Shown here piece after piece: positions 7,716 through 15,846 of a stretch of DNA of 51,208 nt. The stretch covers positions 11,379 through 62,586 of the forward strand of contig JAKLKR010000007.1 of NCBI GenBank assembly GCA_023150565.1, given 5' to 3'. Origin of the DNA: Planctomycetota bacterium. GTDB taxonomy: Bacteria; Planctomycetota; UBA11346. A program made the translations under genes and the position numbers. Every line of letters begins with the position of its first letter. Within the stretch, counting starts at the first letter, position 1. The notes beneath the pieces were generated by a model. The model saw only the letters and a list, made by a program, of their open reading frames with translations, did no database searches and was not told where the DNA came from.

Positions 7716-8615
7716 TCACGCCGGCGGCGCGTCATCCGTCGCGTCGGTTCCGAGCGGTTGTCCGCCGCGGTGCCGGCGCCGGTAGGCGGCGGGCGGCATG
7801 GCGTAGCGGCGGACGAACATGCGGCTGAGGTACTGGCGCGAGGGGAAGCCGCAGCGCGCGGCGATGGCGTCCAGCGGCAGGTCGCCACCGGCCAGCAGCC
7901 CGGCGGCGCGCGCGCAGCGCTGGTGCAGGATGTACTGCACCGGGGTCATGCCGTAGGTGCGGCGGAACAGGCGGATGAAGGGTTCCACCCCCAGGCCGGC
8001 GAGACGGGCCAGGTGGGGCACCGGCAGCGGCTTGCCCAGGTCGCGGGCGATGGCGGCCACAACCTGGTCGAGACGATGGCCGGGAGCGGGCAGGGCGCGC
8101 CGGCGCGCGGCCGGGTCGAGGTGGGCGATGGCCTCGGCCAGGCCGAGGGCGGCCAGGGCCTGGGCTTCCTGCGCCGGCCGGGGATCGTCGGCCGCGCAGC
8201 GCGCCAGTGCGCGCGCCCAGGCGCGGAAACGCTGCAGTGCCGGCGCATCCCGCCAGGACCAGGGGTGCGGCCACAGCGCGGCGGTGAGCGCCTGGCCCAG
8301 GCTGGGGATCTCGGCATGCACGAAGGCGTGCACCACCCCCGGGGCGGTGAAGAAGGTGAACGGGAGCCAGGCGGGGATGACGGTGATCGCATCCACGTCA
8401 TAGGTCAGGGCGCCGCCCGCCCATTCGAGGTGCAGGCCGGGACGGTCGACGATGTAGAAGCGCCAGCAGGCGGTGCGGATGCGGGCCCGGTGCCAGCGCG
8501 CCTGGACCGGCTCGTTGCCGCAGGCTTCGAGGCGCCAGACCAGGGTCGCCGGTGCGTCCCGACGATGCAGCTGGCCGTCGCCCCCCAGGTCAAAATCGGA
8601 CACATCATCGGGCAT
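7716..8615 (-). CDS. AraC-family transcriptional regulator
   Basis: A 299-residue regulator with a C-terminal double helix-turn-helix. The first HTH is around PLPVPHLARLAGLGVEPFIRLFRRTYGMTP and the second around LPLDAIAARCGFPSRQYLSRMFVRRYAMPPAAYRR. The N-terminal 180 residues form a cupin-like sensor region with a weak match to usual AraC-binding domains. It is divergent from the prepilin/SGNH/GH5/sulfatase run, with 45 bases between the two starts, so it most likely controls that unit and its own gene from the shared gap. The effector is unknown; a sugar or oligosaccharide is expected from the neighbours. Confidence 0.9.
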   Translation of the reverse strand: MPDDVSDFDLGGDGQLHRRDAPATLVWRLEACGNEPVQARWHRARIRTACWRFYIVDRPGLHLEWAGGALTYDVDAITVIPAWLPFTFFTAPGVVHAFVHAEIPSLGQALTAALWPHPWSWRDAPALQRFRAWARALARCAADDPRPAQEAQALAALGLAEAIAHLDPAARRRALPAPGHRLDQVVAAIARDLGKPLPVPHLARLAGLGVEPFIRLFRRTYGMTPVQYILHQRCARAAGLLAGGDLPLDAIAARCGFPSRQYLSRMFVRRYAMPPAAYRRRHRGGQPLGTDATDDAPPA

Positions 8616-8660
8616 TGGGATTCATGACATGGAGATCCCCGCCAGGTACAAGACCGGGGC

Positions 8661-9425
8661 ATGCTCCCTGGGAACGGCACCCCTGCCCCGGTTCGCACCA
8701 CGGCCTGCACCCGCAAGGCGCCGGCGCAGGAGGCCTTCACCCTCATCGAACTGCTGGTGGTGGTGGCCATCGTCGCCGTGCTCGCCGGCATGCTGATGCC
8801 GGCCCTGTCCCTGGTGCGCACCGCCGCCCGCGCCACCCAGTGCAGCAGCAACCTGCGCCAGATCACCCTGGCGGGCGAGTGCTACGGCGCCGACTGGGAG
8901 GGGTTCCGCGTGCCGGTGTACAGCCCGGGCGATGCCGGTCCCTCCAACGCGGTGCGCCACTGGGGCGGCTTCCTCCAGGGCTACCTCGGCTGCGACCCCG
9001 CGCGCACGGTGCTGTCCGCGGCCAGCGACCTCAAGCCGCTGGTCTGCCCGGAGAGCCCCAGGCGCTTCGGCTTCGGCGGCAACATGTCGTGCAACGGGCT
9101 GTGGAATGCCGCCAATCCCACCTGGGGCAGCTTCGTGCACATCTCCTCGGTGCGGCGCCCGGCCGAGAAGGTGGCCTTCGTCGACTCCATCGCCGCCGCC
9201 CAGGGCCAGATCACCTGCGGCAACGTCCCCACCGACTCCTTCGGCTGCTGGCGCGGCTACGTCAACAGCGGCGCGACCGCGCCGCCCGCCTTCACGGTGA
9301 ACTTCATCCACCGCCGCCGGGCCAATGTCGCCTGGGTCGACGGCCATGTCTCGGCCATGGGCAGCGGTGACGGCCTGGTGAAGGCCGGCGACCCCGCCTG
9401 CGACGACCAGTGGTGGAGGCGGTAG
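8661..9425 (+). CDS. prepilin-like protein with H-x9-DG motif
   Basis: A 254-residue prepilin-like protein. The leader is longer than usual (about 24 residues, [19 protein letters not shown]...) before [20 protein letters not shown], the processing site and helix. The C-terminal [14 protein letters not shown] carries the H-x9-DG signature. It is the first gene of a plus-strand run, and its TAG overlaps by one base the GTG start of an SGNH hydrolase gene. A pseudopilin translated together with an exported esterase-like enzyme and followed by a GH5 lipoprotein suggests a shared role at the cell surface, but no direct evidence for an interaction is visible. Confidence 0.9.
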   Translation: MLPGNGTPAPVRTTACTRKAPAQEAFTLIELLVVVAIVAVLAGMLMPALSLVRTAARATQCSSNLRQITLAGECYGADWEGFRVPVYSPGDAGPSNAVRHWGGFLQGYLGCDPARTVLSAASDLKPLVCPESPRRFGFGGNMSCNGLWNAANPTWGSFVHISSVRRPAEKVAFVDSIAAAQGQITCGNVPTDSFGCWRGYVNSGATAPPAFTVNFIHRRRANVAWVDGHVSAMGSGDGLVKAGDPACDDQWWRR

Positions 9426-10189
9426 TGGGCTTCCGTCTCGCTCTGCTGCTCGCCCTGCTCGCCCTGCCCCTGGCAGCGGCGGAGGGGGACGACGAGCTGC
9501 GCTCGCAGCTCGATCCGGCCCAGGTGCCGCGCGCCAGCGGCGCCGCCAACGCCTACCGCATCCTCTACGTCGGCGACAGCATCACCCTGCACGGCACCAG
9601 CGCCGCGGTGCAGAAGAAGCTCAAATGGGGCCACGTCGCCGGCATGGCGGCGAGCGCGGAGGGACTCGACTACGCCCACCTGCTCGCCGGGCGCATCGCC
9701 GCCGCCCTGCCCGCGCGCACGGTGGAGATCCGCTACCACACCCTGGGCGGCAGCGGATCGGCGGCGCAGCGGCTGTCCGCGGTGGCGCAGGTGCTGCCGG
9801 TGGCCCCGCACCTGGTGGTGGTGCAGCTCGGCGAGCACGAGAAGGAGGCGGCCGGGGCCGAGGCCTTCCGCACCAGCTACCGCGGCCTGCTCGCCGCCTT
9901 CGACCAGCTCACCCCCCGGCCGCTGGTGGTGTGCACCGGGGTGTGGAACCCCTACGGCAAGGGGACGCGCACAGCCTACCAGGGCTGGCCGGCGACCCTC
10001 GACCGCATCATGGGCGAGGCGTGCGCCGAGCGCGGCATCGCCTTCGTGCCGGTGATGCGCTACGCCCTCGATCCCGCCTGCAGCGGCAGCGGCGAGAGCA
10101 GCGGGGTGCAGTGGCATCCCAACGACCAGGGGCACCGCGGCTACGCCGACGCCCTCTTCGCCGCCATCGCGCCCGCCCTCACCCGCTGA
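9425..10189 (+). CDS. exported SGNH/GDSL-type hydrolase
   Basis: A 254-residue exported protein. A signal peptide (MGFRLALLLALLALPLAAAEG) precedes a SGNH hydrolase domain. YRILYVGDSIT is block I with the nucleophile Ser, LGGSG is block II with the oxyanion Gly, and VQWHPNDQGHRGYA near the end carries the catalytic His with the Asp-like partner. The GTG at 9425 is preferred as start because GGAGG at 9415-9419 lies five bases before it and it directly precedes the signal sequence; a GTG at 9410 is also open. The usual Asn of block III is replaced in the phrase VVVQLGEHEKEA. Likely role: removal of acetyl or other ester groups from glycans before the GH5 enzyme acts. Substrate not determinable. 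Confidence 0.85.
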   Translation: MGFRLALLLALLALPLAAAEGDDELRSQLDPAQVPRASGAANAYRILYVGDSITLHGTSAAVQKKLKWGHVAGMAASAEGLDYAHLLAGRIAAALPARTVEIRYHTLGGSGSAAQRLSAVAQVLPVAPHLVVVQLGEHEKEAAGAEAFRTSYRGLLAAFDQLTPRPLVVCTGVWNPYGKGTRTAYQGWPATLDRIMGEACAERGIAFVPVMRYALDPACSGSGESSGVQWHPNDQGHRGYADALFAAIAPALTR

Positions 10190-10201
10190 CCCCCCATCGC
10201 C

Positions 10202-11317
10202 ATGCACCATCCCCCCCTCGCCCCCCTGGCCCTGCTCTGCTTCGTCCTGCTCGCCGGCACCGGCTGCGGCGAGGATGCCCGCACCCAGCCGGCCGCCGCG
10301 CCGGTCCTGCGCGGCTTCACCACCCAGGACATCAGCATCGCCAACCTCGAGGACCTGCGGCGGCGGTGGAACGCCAACTCGGTGCGCCTGATGCTGCGCC
10401 CGAACTACCTCGCCCGGCAGGGCAGGCTGGCGAACCTGCACGCCGGGTGGGAGCGCATCCTGCGCGAGCTGCCGCCCTACCTCGACCGCGCGCGCGAACT
10501 GGGCGTGACCGTCATCCTCGACCTGCACGAGGTCCCCAACGAGCGCAGCGCCGGCTACAGCAGCGATGCGCGCAAGCGGAAGTCCGAGTTCTGGGCCGAC
10601 CGCAGCAACCTCGACACCATCATCGCCTGCTGGCGCGACCTCACCGCGCTCTGCGCCGGCCGGCAGCAGGGGATCTGGTACGACATCCTCAACGAGCCGC
10701 TCGACTGGGCCGACTTCCCGCGCCCGGTGCGGGTGTGGCCGGAATGGGCGCAGGCGATCATCGACGACATCCGCCGCACGGACACCGTCCATCCGGTGGT
10801 GGTCGAGGTCGGCCCGGGCGGGCTGTGCTGGGGCTTCAGCTCGTTCCCGCTGCTGCGCGGCGAGGGCATCATCTATTCCACCCACCAGTACCAGCCCCAC
10901 GCCTACACCCACCAGGGCATCCGCGAGATCGGCAACACCGACCTGGCGCGCACCTACCTGGCGACCAGCCAGCCCTGGCCGGGCGACTACTCGGACAGCG
11001 GCGGCGGGCGCTGGGACAAGCAGCGCCTGTACGCCGAGCTGAAGCCGATGATCGACTTCCAGAAGCGCCACGGGGTGCGCATCTACATCTCCGAGACCGG
11101 GGTGGTGCGCTGGGCCCCGGATGCGGCACGCTACGCCCGCGACAACCTCGAGCTGTTCGAGGAGCTGGGCTGGGACTGGTCGTTCCACGCCCTGCACGAG
11201 AACCCGATGTGGTCGCCGGACTACGAGCCGGCCTATGGCGCCACCGCGGCCAGGACGGCGGCGCCCACCCCGCTGGGCGCGGTGCTGCACGAATTCCTGG
11301 CGCGCAACCCGCGCTGA
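10202..11317 (+). CDS. GH5 glycoside hydrolase, predicted lipoprotein (cellulase/mannanase-like)
   Basis: A 371-residue enzyme with a lipoprotein-type signal (LLAGTGCGED, lipid-modified Cys about residue 22). The GH5 barrel shows NSVRLMLRPNY, VTVILDLHEVPN, WYDILNEPLDW with the acid/base Glu at about 165, STHQYQPHAYTHQG, and IYISETGVVRW with the nucleophile Glu at about 298. All the conserved GH5 positions are present, so it should be active on a beta-1,4-glycan such as cellulose, glucomannan or a related polymer; the subfamily is not clear. It starts 12 bases after the SGNH hydrolase stop, in one transcription unit with it and the prepilin-like gene. Confidence 0.92.
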   Translation: MHHPPLAPLALLCFVLLAGTGCGEDARTQPAAAPVLRGFTTQDISIANLEDLRRRWNANSVRLMLRPNYLARQGRLANLHAGWERILRELPPYLDRARELGVTVILDLHEVPNERSAGYSSDARKRKSEFWADRSNLDTIIACWRDLTALCAGRQQGIWYDILNEPLDWADFPRPVRVWPEWAQAIIDDIRRTDTVHPVVVEVGPGGLCWGFSSFPLLRGEGIIYSTHQYQPHAYTHQGIREIGNTDLARTYLATSQPWPGDYSDSGGGRWDKQRLYAELKPMIDFQKRHGVRIYISETGVVRWAPDAARYARDNLELFEELGWDWSFHALHENPMWSPDYEPAYGATAARTAAPTPLGAVLHEFLARNPR

Positions 11318-11449
11318 TCCCCGGCCGACCGCCCGCGCCGAGGCGGCGGGGCGGCGCCGGCCCGCCTGTCGGCAAACCCCACAGCGCGGATGCCCAGGCG
11401 GAGGATAGGCATATGCCAGCACACGACGCCTCCTCCTGGACCGCCCGCC

Positions 11450-12805
11450 ATGACCCCCACCGGCCTCCTCCTCGGCGCGCTCCTCGCCGCCGGCTGCGCC
11501 CTGCCCGCGGCGGAACGGCCGCCCAACGTGGTGCTCCTGCTCGCCGACGACCTGGGGGGCGCCGACCTCCGCTGCTACGGCCACCCCTACGCGCGCACCC
11601 CCAACATCGACGCCCTGGCCCGGGACGGGACCCGCTTCACCCAGTGCTACGCCACCGGCGCCACCTGCTGCCCGGCCCGCACCGGGCTGATGACCGCGCG
11701 CTTCCCCGCCACCTACCAGGTCTACCCCGCCAACGGCGGGTTCGCCGGGCAGCCCACCGTCACCGACCATCTCAAGGGCGCCGGCTACGCCACCGGCCAC
11801 TTCGGCAAATGGCACATCGGGCCCGAGCGCCGGCCGGGGACCTATGGCATCGACGCCATCGGCGCCGGCGGCGATGCCGATGACGGCAAGCGCAGGCACC
11901 GGGATGACGGGCGCGGCCGCGATGCGCCCATCATCGACGCGGCCATCGGCTTCATCGAACAGCACCGGGACCAGCCCTTCTATGTGAACGTGTGGGGGCA
12001 CATCGCCCACAATCCGGTCGATCCCCCGCCGGCGCTGGTGCGGCGCTGGGATGGGCTGGCCCTCGCCGATGGCGACTTCCCCCTGCCGATGCGCGGCAAG
12101 CTGGCGGCGGTGCGCGCCGCCGGCGGCGACGCCGAGGCGGGCATGCGCCATTATCTCGCCGAGGTCGAGGCGCTCGACGATGGCGTCGGCCGGCTGCTCC
12201 GGCGCCTGGATGAACTGGGGCTGCGCGAGAGCACCATCGTCGTCTTCAGCAGCGACCAGGGCGCCGACATGGGCAAGGCCGCCAAGGGGGGGCTGCGCAC
12301 CAACCAGATGGGCAGCAACGGTCCCTATCGCGGCGGCAAGCACACCCATTGGGAGGGCGGGGTGCGGGTGCCGTGGATCGTGTGCTGGCCCGGGCACGTC
12401 CCGGCAGGCCGCTGCGACGACCGTTCCGTGCTCAGCGGCGCGGACTGGCTGCCGACCATCTGCACGCTCGCCGGCGTGCGCGTGGAGCCGGCGGGCATCG
12501 ACGGCGAGGACGCCTCCGCCGCCTGGCTGGGCCGGGGCGAGCACATACGCACGCGGCCGCTGTTCTGGAAGACCAGCTCCCCGGGCAGCGAGGCGCTGGT
12601 CCGCGACGGGCGGTGGAAGCTGCGCCTGCCCACCCGCCGGCGGGACGGCGAGGTCGAGCTCTACGACCTGGACCAGGACCCGGGCGAGTCGGTGAACCTG
12701 GCCGGCAGGCATCCCGAGACCGTCGAGCGGCTGTCGACCGCCCTTTCGGCCTGGGTCCGCTCCCTGCCCGCCAGCTACGACAAGACCGGCGACACCGAGG
12801 ACTGA
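11450..12805 (+). CDS. exported arylsulfatase-family sulfatase, Cys type
   Basis: A 451-residue S1-type sulfatase with a signal peptide ending near GCALPAAERP. The metal-binding start VVLLLADDLGGADLRCYG, the formylglycine site CCPARTG (Cys at residue 73, C-x-P-x-R), GHFGKWHIG and the second metal site FSSDQGADMGK are all present. The modified residue is a Cys, so maturation can be by an aerobic FGE or by a radical-SAM anSME; neither enzyme is evident here. It probably removes sulfate esters from glycans handled by the same cluster. The start at 11450 is chosen by the signal peptide. About 130 bases separate it from the GH5 gene, and the palindromic repeat begins nine bases after its stop. Confidence 0.93.
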   Translation: MTPTGLLLGALLAAGCALPAAERPPNVVLLLADDLGGADLRCYGHPYARTPNIDALARDGTRFTQCYATGATCCPARTGLMTARFPATYQVYPANGGFAGQPTVTDHLKGAGYATGHFGKWHIGPERRPGTYGIDAIGAGGDADDGKRRHRDDGRGRDAPIIDAAIGFIEQHRDQPFYVNVWGHIAHNPVDPPPALVRRWDGLALADGDFPLPMRGKLAAVRAAGGDAEAGMRHYLAEVEALDDGVGRLLRRLDELGLRESTIVVFSSDQGADMGKAAKGGLRTNQMGSNGPYRGGKHTHWEGGVRVPWIVCWPGHVPAGRCDDRSVLSGADWLPTICTLAGVRVEPAGIDGEDASAAWLGRGEHIRTRPLFWKTSSPGSEALVRDGRWKLRLPTRRRDGEVELYDLDQDPGESVNLAGRHPETVERLSTALSAWVRSLPASYDKTGDTED

Positions 12806-12813
12806 GAGGGAAT

Positions 12814-12897
12814 AAAGGGGCCACACCACCTTATCAAGGTGGTGTGGCCCCTTTATATCCCTTACCTTATCAAGGTGGTGTGGCCCCTTTATATCCC
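12814..12897. repeat. palindromic repeat, one complete and one half copy
   Basis: The complete copy has arms 12814-12832 and 12836-12854, the same 19-bp perfect stem and ATC loop as at 7095-7135. A second copy (from about 12863) lacks the left arm but keeps the loop and the right arm, followed again by TTTATATCCC. It lies between the convergent sulfatase and cytidylate kinase genes, where a stem followed by TTTATAT could also act as a terminator in both directions. The two loci bound a 5.7-kb gene segment. Confidence 0.85.
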
Positions 12898-12903
12898 TTT
12901 ATA

Positions 12904-14055
12904 TCACCCCGGCAGGTAGACCTCGAGGAAGGCGCGCAATTGCGCCTGCTGGGCCTGGTCGAGGGGGTGGCGCTCCTCGCTGATGCCGCTCGATTCGGCC
13001 CAGGCGCAGATGGTGCCGTGGTCCTGGATCACCGCGTGCCAGGCGCCGGGCTCGATCACGTACCAGGTCTGGGGCAGGATGGGCAGCGCCGCCACCTCGC
13101 CGGGGGCGTCGCCGCGGCCGGCGAGCACCAGCACCGCCCGCCCCTGCACCAGCACCCCGGCCTGGCGGCCGCCGCGGTTGCGGGTGAGGTCGGCCACCCC
13201 GCCGGGCATGCGCTCGGGGGTGGGGTTGGTGAGGCCGAGCTGCCACATGCCGCCGTCGCCGGTGACATCGCCCTGGGCCACCCGCACATACCCCTTGGCC
13301 CGGCTGCGCCCGACCGTGAGCTGGTCGGCGACCCGGCGTTCGAGCAGGAAGGGGTTGCGCTGCACCGCGTGCGCCACCAGCAGCGCCACCACCCCGTCGG
13401 CGCTGCGCCCGTCGCTGAGCAGGTGCACGGCGTCGTCGGCCAGGCGCAGCGCGCCCACCGCGCGCGCCATGTCCTTCTCGTCGCGGGCGCGGATCTGCGC
13501 CGCCACCTCGGCCAGTGCCGGCGGCGGCGAGCCCGCCGGCCATTCCGCCAGGCGGCGGCGGGCGCGCTCCTCGGGCGAGGCGTCGAGGTAGACCTTGAGC
13601 TGGGCGTCGGGGGCGATGACGGTGGTGGCGTCGCGGCCCTCGATCACCGCGTCGCGGCCGGCGACGATGGCCTGCTGCTGCGCCACCAGGTGGGCGCGGC
13701 AGGCGGGGTTGTCGGCCACCCGCCAGATCTCGGGCACGGTGGCGGGGGCGCGGATCAGTTCGTCGCCCAGGCGCTCGCCGTCGAGCTGGACCTGGCCGTC
13801 GGCGCCGAAGCCGATGCGGCGGGCGCAGACATAGGCGGCCACCGCCGCAGGATCGTCGCGGTCGGCGCCGCTGCGCAGCAGCCCGACGGTGGCGGCGCGG
13901 TACATCGCCCCGGTATCGAGGAACAGCATGCCCAGACGGGCGGCCAGGCGGCGGGTGACGGTGCTCTTGCCGGCGCCGGCGGGGCCATCGATCGCCACCA
14001 CCATCGGACGGGCCATCACCGGTCCGCCGGGGCGCTGGGGCTGGGGGTCGCTCAT
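12904..14055 (-). CDS. cmk: cytidylate kinase with an extra C-terminal cupin-like domain
   Basis: A 383-residue protein. Residues about 17-235 are a complete cytidylate kinase, which phosphorylates CMP/dCMP with ATP: VVAIDGPAGAGKST (P-loop), LFLDTGAMYRAATV, VIEGRDATTVIAPDAQLKVYL, and ARDEKDMARAVGALRLADDAV. Bacterial Cmk is normally about 220-230 residues; here some 145 residues follow without a stop. This tail has beta-rich phrases (WQLGLTNPTPERMPGGVADL, LPQTWYVIEPGAWHAVIQDHG) that look like a cupin or similar jelly-roll fold, with a His in WHAV. I know of no standard Cmk fusion of this kind. Two starts are possible (14055 and 14016); both keep the P-loop. Next upstream is the response regulator gene, 35 bases away. 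Confidence 0.88.
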   Translation of the reverse strand: MSDPQPQRPGGPVMARPMVVAIDGPAGAGKSTVTRRLAARLGMLFLDTGAMYRAATVGLLRSGADRDDPAAVAAYVCARRIGFGADGQVQLDGERLGDELIRAPATVPEIWRVADNPACRAHLVAQQQAIVAGRDAVIEGRDATTVIAPDAQLKVYLDASPEERARRRLAEWPAGSPPPALAEVAAQIRARDEKDMARAVGALRLADDAVHLLSDGRSADGVVALLVAHAVQRNPFLLERRVADQLTVGRSRAKGYVRVAQGDVTGDGGMWQLGLTNPTPERMPGGVADLTRNRGGRQAGVLVQGRAVLVLAGRGDAPGEVAALPILPQTWYVIEPGAWHAVIQDHGTICAWAESSGISEERHPLDQAQQAQLRAFLEVYLPG

Positions 14056-14090
14056 GCGCGGGTTGTGGGCGGCGGCGCGCCCGGCGCAAC

Positions 14091-15281
14091 TCAGCCGCTG
14101 CGCTGGAGCAGCAGCAGCGAGATGTCGTCGGCCGGGGGCTGGCCCTGGCGGCGCTCGGCGAGGGCGGCGAGGATGGCGTCGGCGCCCTGCTCGGGGGCGA
14201 GCTGGCGCTGGCCGTCGATCAGCGCGCACAGCCCGGCGCTGCCGAGGATGGCGCCGGTGTGGTCCTCGGTCTCGGTCACCCCGTCCGAGATCGCCAGCAG
14301 GCGGTCGCCGGGGGCGAGCACGGTGCGCCAGGTGGTGTAGCCGGACTCCTCGGGGGTGAACAGGCCGATCGGGTGGCCGGACATCTCCGGCACCTCGATG
14401 CCGCCGGCGGCACGCACCACCAGCGGCGGCGGATGGGCGGCGCACACCACCTCGACGCTGTGGTCGATGAGGTCGTAGATGCCATAGAGCAGGGTGCAGT
14501 ACTGCAGCTGGCGGGGGGCGTGGAACAGGCCGGCTAGGCCGAGCGCGACCTCGGCCGGGGGCACGATGCGGTAGCCGGGGGCGGCGGCCTGCGGCTGCTT
14601 GAGCAGCGAGCCCGAACCCAGCACCGGGCCGAGGTGGCGCGACACCTGCACCGCCATCAGCGCCGCCGCGACCCCGTGGCCGCTGACGTCGAGCACATAG
14701 AAGCCGGCGCGGCGCTCGTCGAGGCGCACCAGGTTGAGGGTGTCGCCGGCCAGCTCCTCGCACGGCAGCAGGCGCCAGGCCGCGGTCAGCCCGGGCAGCG
14801 AGGGCAGGCTGGCGGGCAGCAGGCCGCGCTGGGCGCGCTGGGCGGCGCGCAGGTCATGCTGCATGCGCGCGTTGGCCGCCTCGAGCTCGGCGTTGCGCCG
14901 CGCCAGCTCCTCCTGCAGGGCGGTGATCCGCCGCGCCACCGCCAGGCGGGTGCGCAGGTCGTCGCGCGACACCGGCTTGGCGAGGTGGTCGTCGGCGCCC
15001 GCGAGCATCGCCGCCGAGACGTCCTCGCGCTCGGTGCGGGCGGTGAGGATGATGATGTAGGTGTAGGGACCGGGCTGGGCGCGGATGCGCCGCACCAGTT
15101 CCAGCCCGTCCATCCCGGGCATGGTCCAGTCGGAGATCACCAGGCGGATGCCGCCCTGCTGGAACCGCTCCCAGGCGGCGGCGCCATCGGTGACGCACTC
15201 CGGCTCGTAGCCCTCGCGCGCCACCAGCGCCGCCAGCACCCGTTGCGATACGGGATCATCATCGACCAGCAGGATCTTCAT
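14091..15281 (-). CDS. response regulator with PP2C-type (RsbU/SpoIIE) phosphatase output domain
   Basis: A 396-residue two-domain protein. Residues 1-120 are a receiver domain: KILLVDDDP (acidic pocket), LVISDWTMPGMDG with the phosphoacceptor Asp51, ILTART, and the invariant Lys102 in HLAKP. A coiled-coil linker follows (ITALQEELARRNAELEAANARM), then a SpoIIE/RsbU-like PP2M phosphatase domain with GFYVLDVSGHGVAAALMAV, GDRLLAISDGVTET and ADDISLLLL, which carry the metal-binding Asp/Gly positions. Such proteins dephosphorylate anti-sigma-factor antagonists in partner-switching pathways, controlled by phosphorylation of the receiver. No STAS protein or kinase partner is nearby. TGA of the next upstream gene is 48 bases away. 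Confidence 0.92.
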   Translation of the reverse strand: MKILLVDDDPVSQRVLAALVAREGYEPECVTDGAAAWERFQQGGIRLVISDWTMPGMDGLELVRRIRAQPGPYTYIIILTARTEREDVSAAMLAGADDHLAKPVSRDDLRTRLAVARRITALQEELARRNAELEAANARMQHDLRAAQRAQRGLLPASLPSLPGLTAAWRLLPCEELAGDTLNLVRLDERRAGFYVLDVSGHGVAAALMAVQVSRHLGPVLGSGSLLKQPQAAAPGYRIVPPAEVALGLAGLFHAPRQLQYCTLLYGIYDLIDHSVEVVCAAHPPPLVVRAAGGIEVPEMSGHPIGLFTPEESGYTTWRTVLAPGDRLLAISDGVTETEDHTGAILGSAGLCALIDGQRQLAPEQGADAILAALAERRQGQPPADDISLLLLQRSG

Positions 15282-15329
15282 CCGCGGTCGACATTAGAAG
15301 GCGGGAAGGGCAGGCCAAGTGCGGGCTGA

Positions 15330-15776
15330 TCAGCCCTTGGCCTGGCGCCAGGCGAGGAACTCGCGGAACAGGTCCACCTCGTCGCCTTCCAGCACCACCG
15401 CCCGGCGGGCCATGCCGGCCTGCCAGCGCGGCATCCCGGCGGGCGCCCGGCCCGGGCTCGCAACCCAGTAATCACCGCCCTGGACGCGCACCCCGTTCTC
15501 GATCCGCTGCTTCCAGCCGCCCACCACCTCGGTGCCGTCGGCGAAGTTGCCATAGACGGTGACGAAACCCAGCTCGCACACCCCGCGCAGCTGGGCCTCG
15601 GTGGGCATCCAGCCGGCCGGGGTCTCGGCGCGGAAGTAGAGCTCGATCGACTGGTCGTAGTCGTGGGCCACGATGTTGGCCACCGCCTGGCCGGGGAACA
15701 GGCGGTCGATGGCGGTCCAGATGCGCGCCCCGGCGTTGCCGGAGCGGAAGTGGTCGGAGGCGGGGTCGTCGGGCAT
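15330..15776 (-). CDS. conserved-looking protein of unknown function, 148 aa
   Basis: A soluble 148-residue protein that I cannot assign. It starts MPDDPASDHFRSGNAGARIW and contains AHDYDQSIELYFRAETPAGW, LGFVTVYGNFADGTEVVGGW and a C-terminal helix FLAWRQAKG. There is no signal peptide, membrane helix or Cys motif. The protein-like codon use and compact single-domain length argue for a real gene. It lies on the same strand as the response regulator downstream (48 bases) and the GH2-like gene upstream (70 bases). An earlier in-frame extension exists but runs into the end of the GH2 region in the wrong frame, so the ATG at 15776 is preferred. Confidence 0.7.
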   Translation of the reverse strand: MPDDPASDHFRSGNAGARIWTAIDRLFPGQAVANIVAHDYDQSIELYFRAETPAGWMPTEAQLRGVCELGFVTVYGNFADGTEVVGGWKQRIENGVRVQGGDYWVASPGRAPAGMPRWQAGMARRAVVLEGDEVDLFREFLAWRQAKG

Positions 15777-15846
15777 GGCGGGCACCTGTGGGCGCGCGCA
15801 TGATGGATGCATGCGGACGGGAGGAAAGCCCGGCGCCGCCGCCCCC

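Noticed and set aside
8640..8690. Further copy of the ECF-type promoter before the prepilin gene at 8661
   Set aside because: GGTACAAG is present, but the second block and the 16-base spacing are not.
9257..12829. 1190-codon minus-strand frame over the SGNH, GH5 and sulfatase genes
   Set aside because: The three plus-strand genes have catalytic motifs; this frame has none and ends inside the repeat.
7060..12897. Composite transposon reading of the repeat-bounded segment
   Set aside because: No transposase, no clear target-site duplication; kept only as a bracketed segment of unknown origin.
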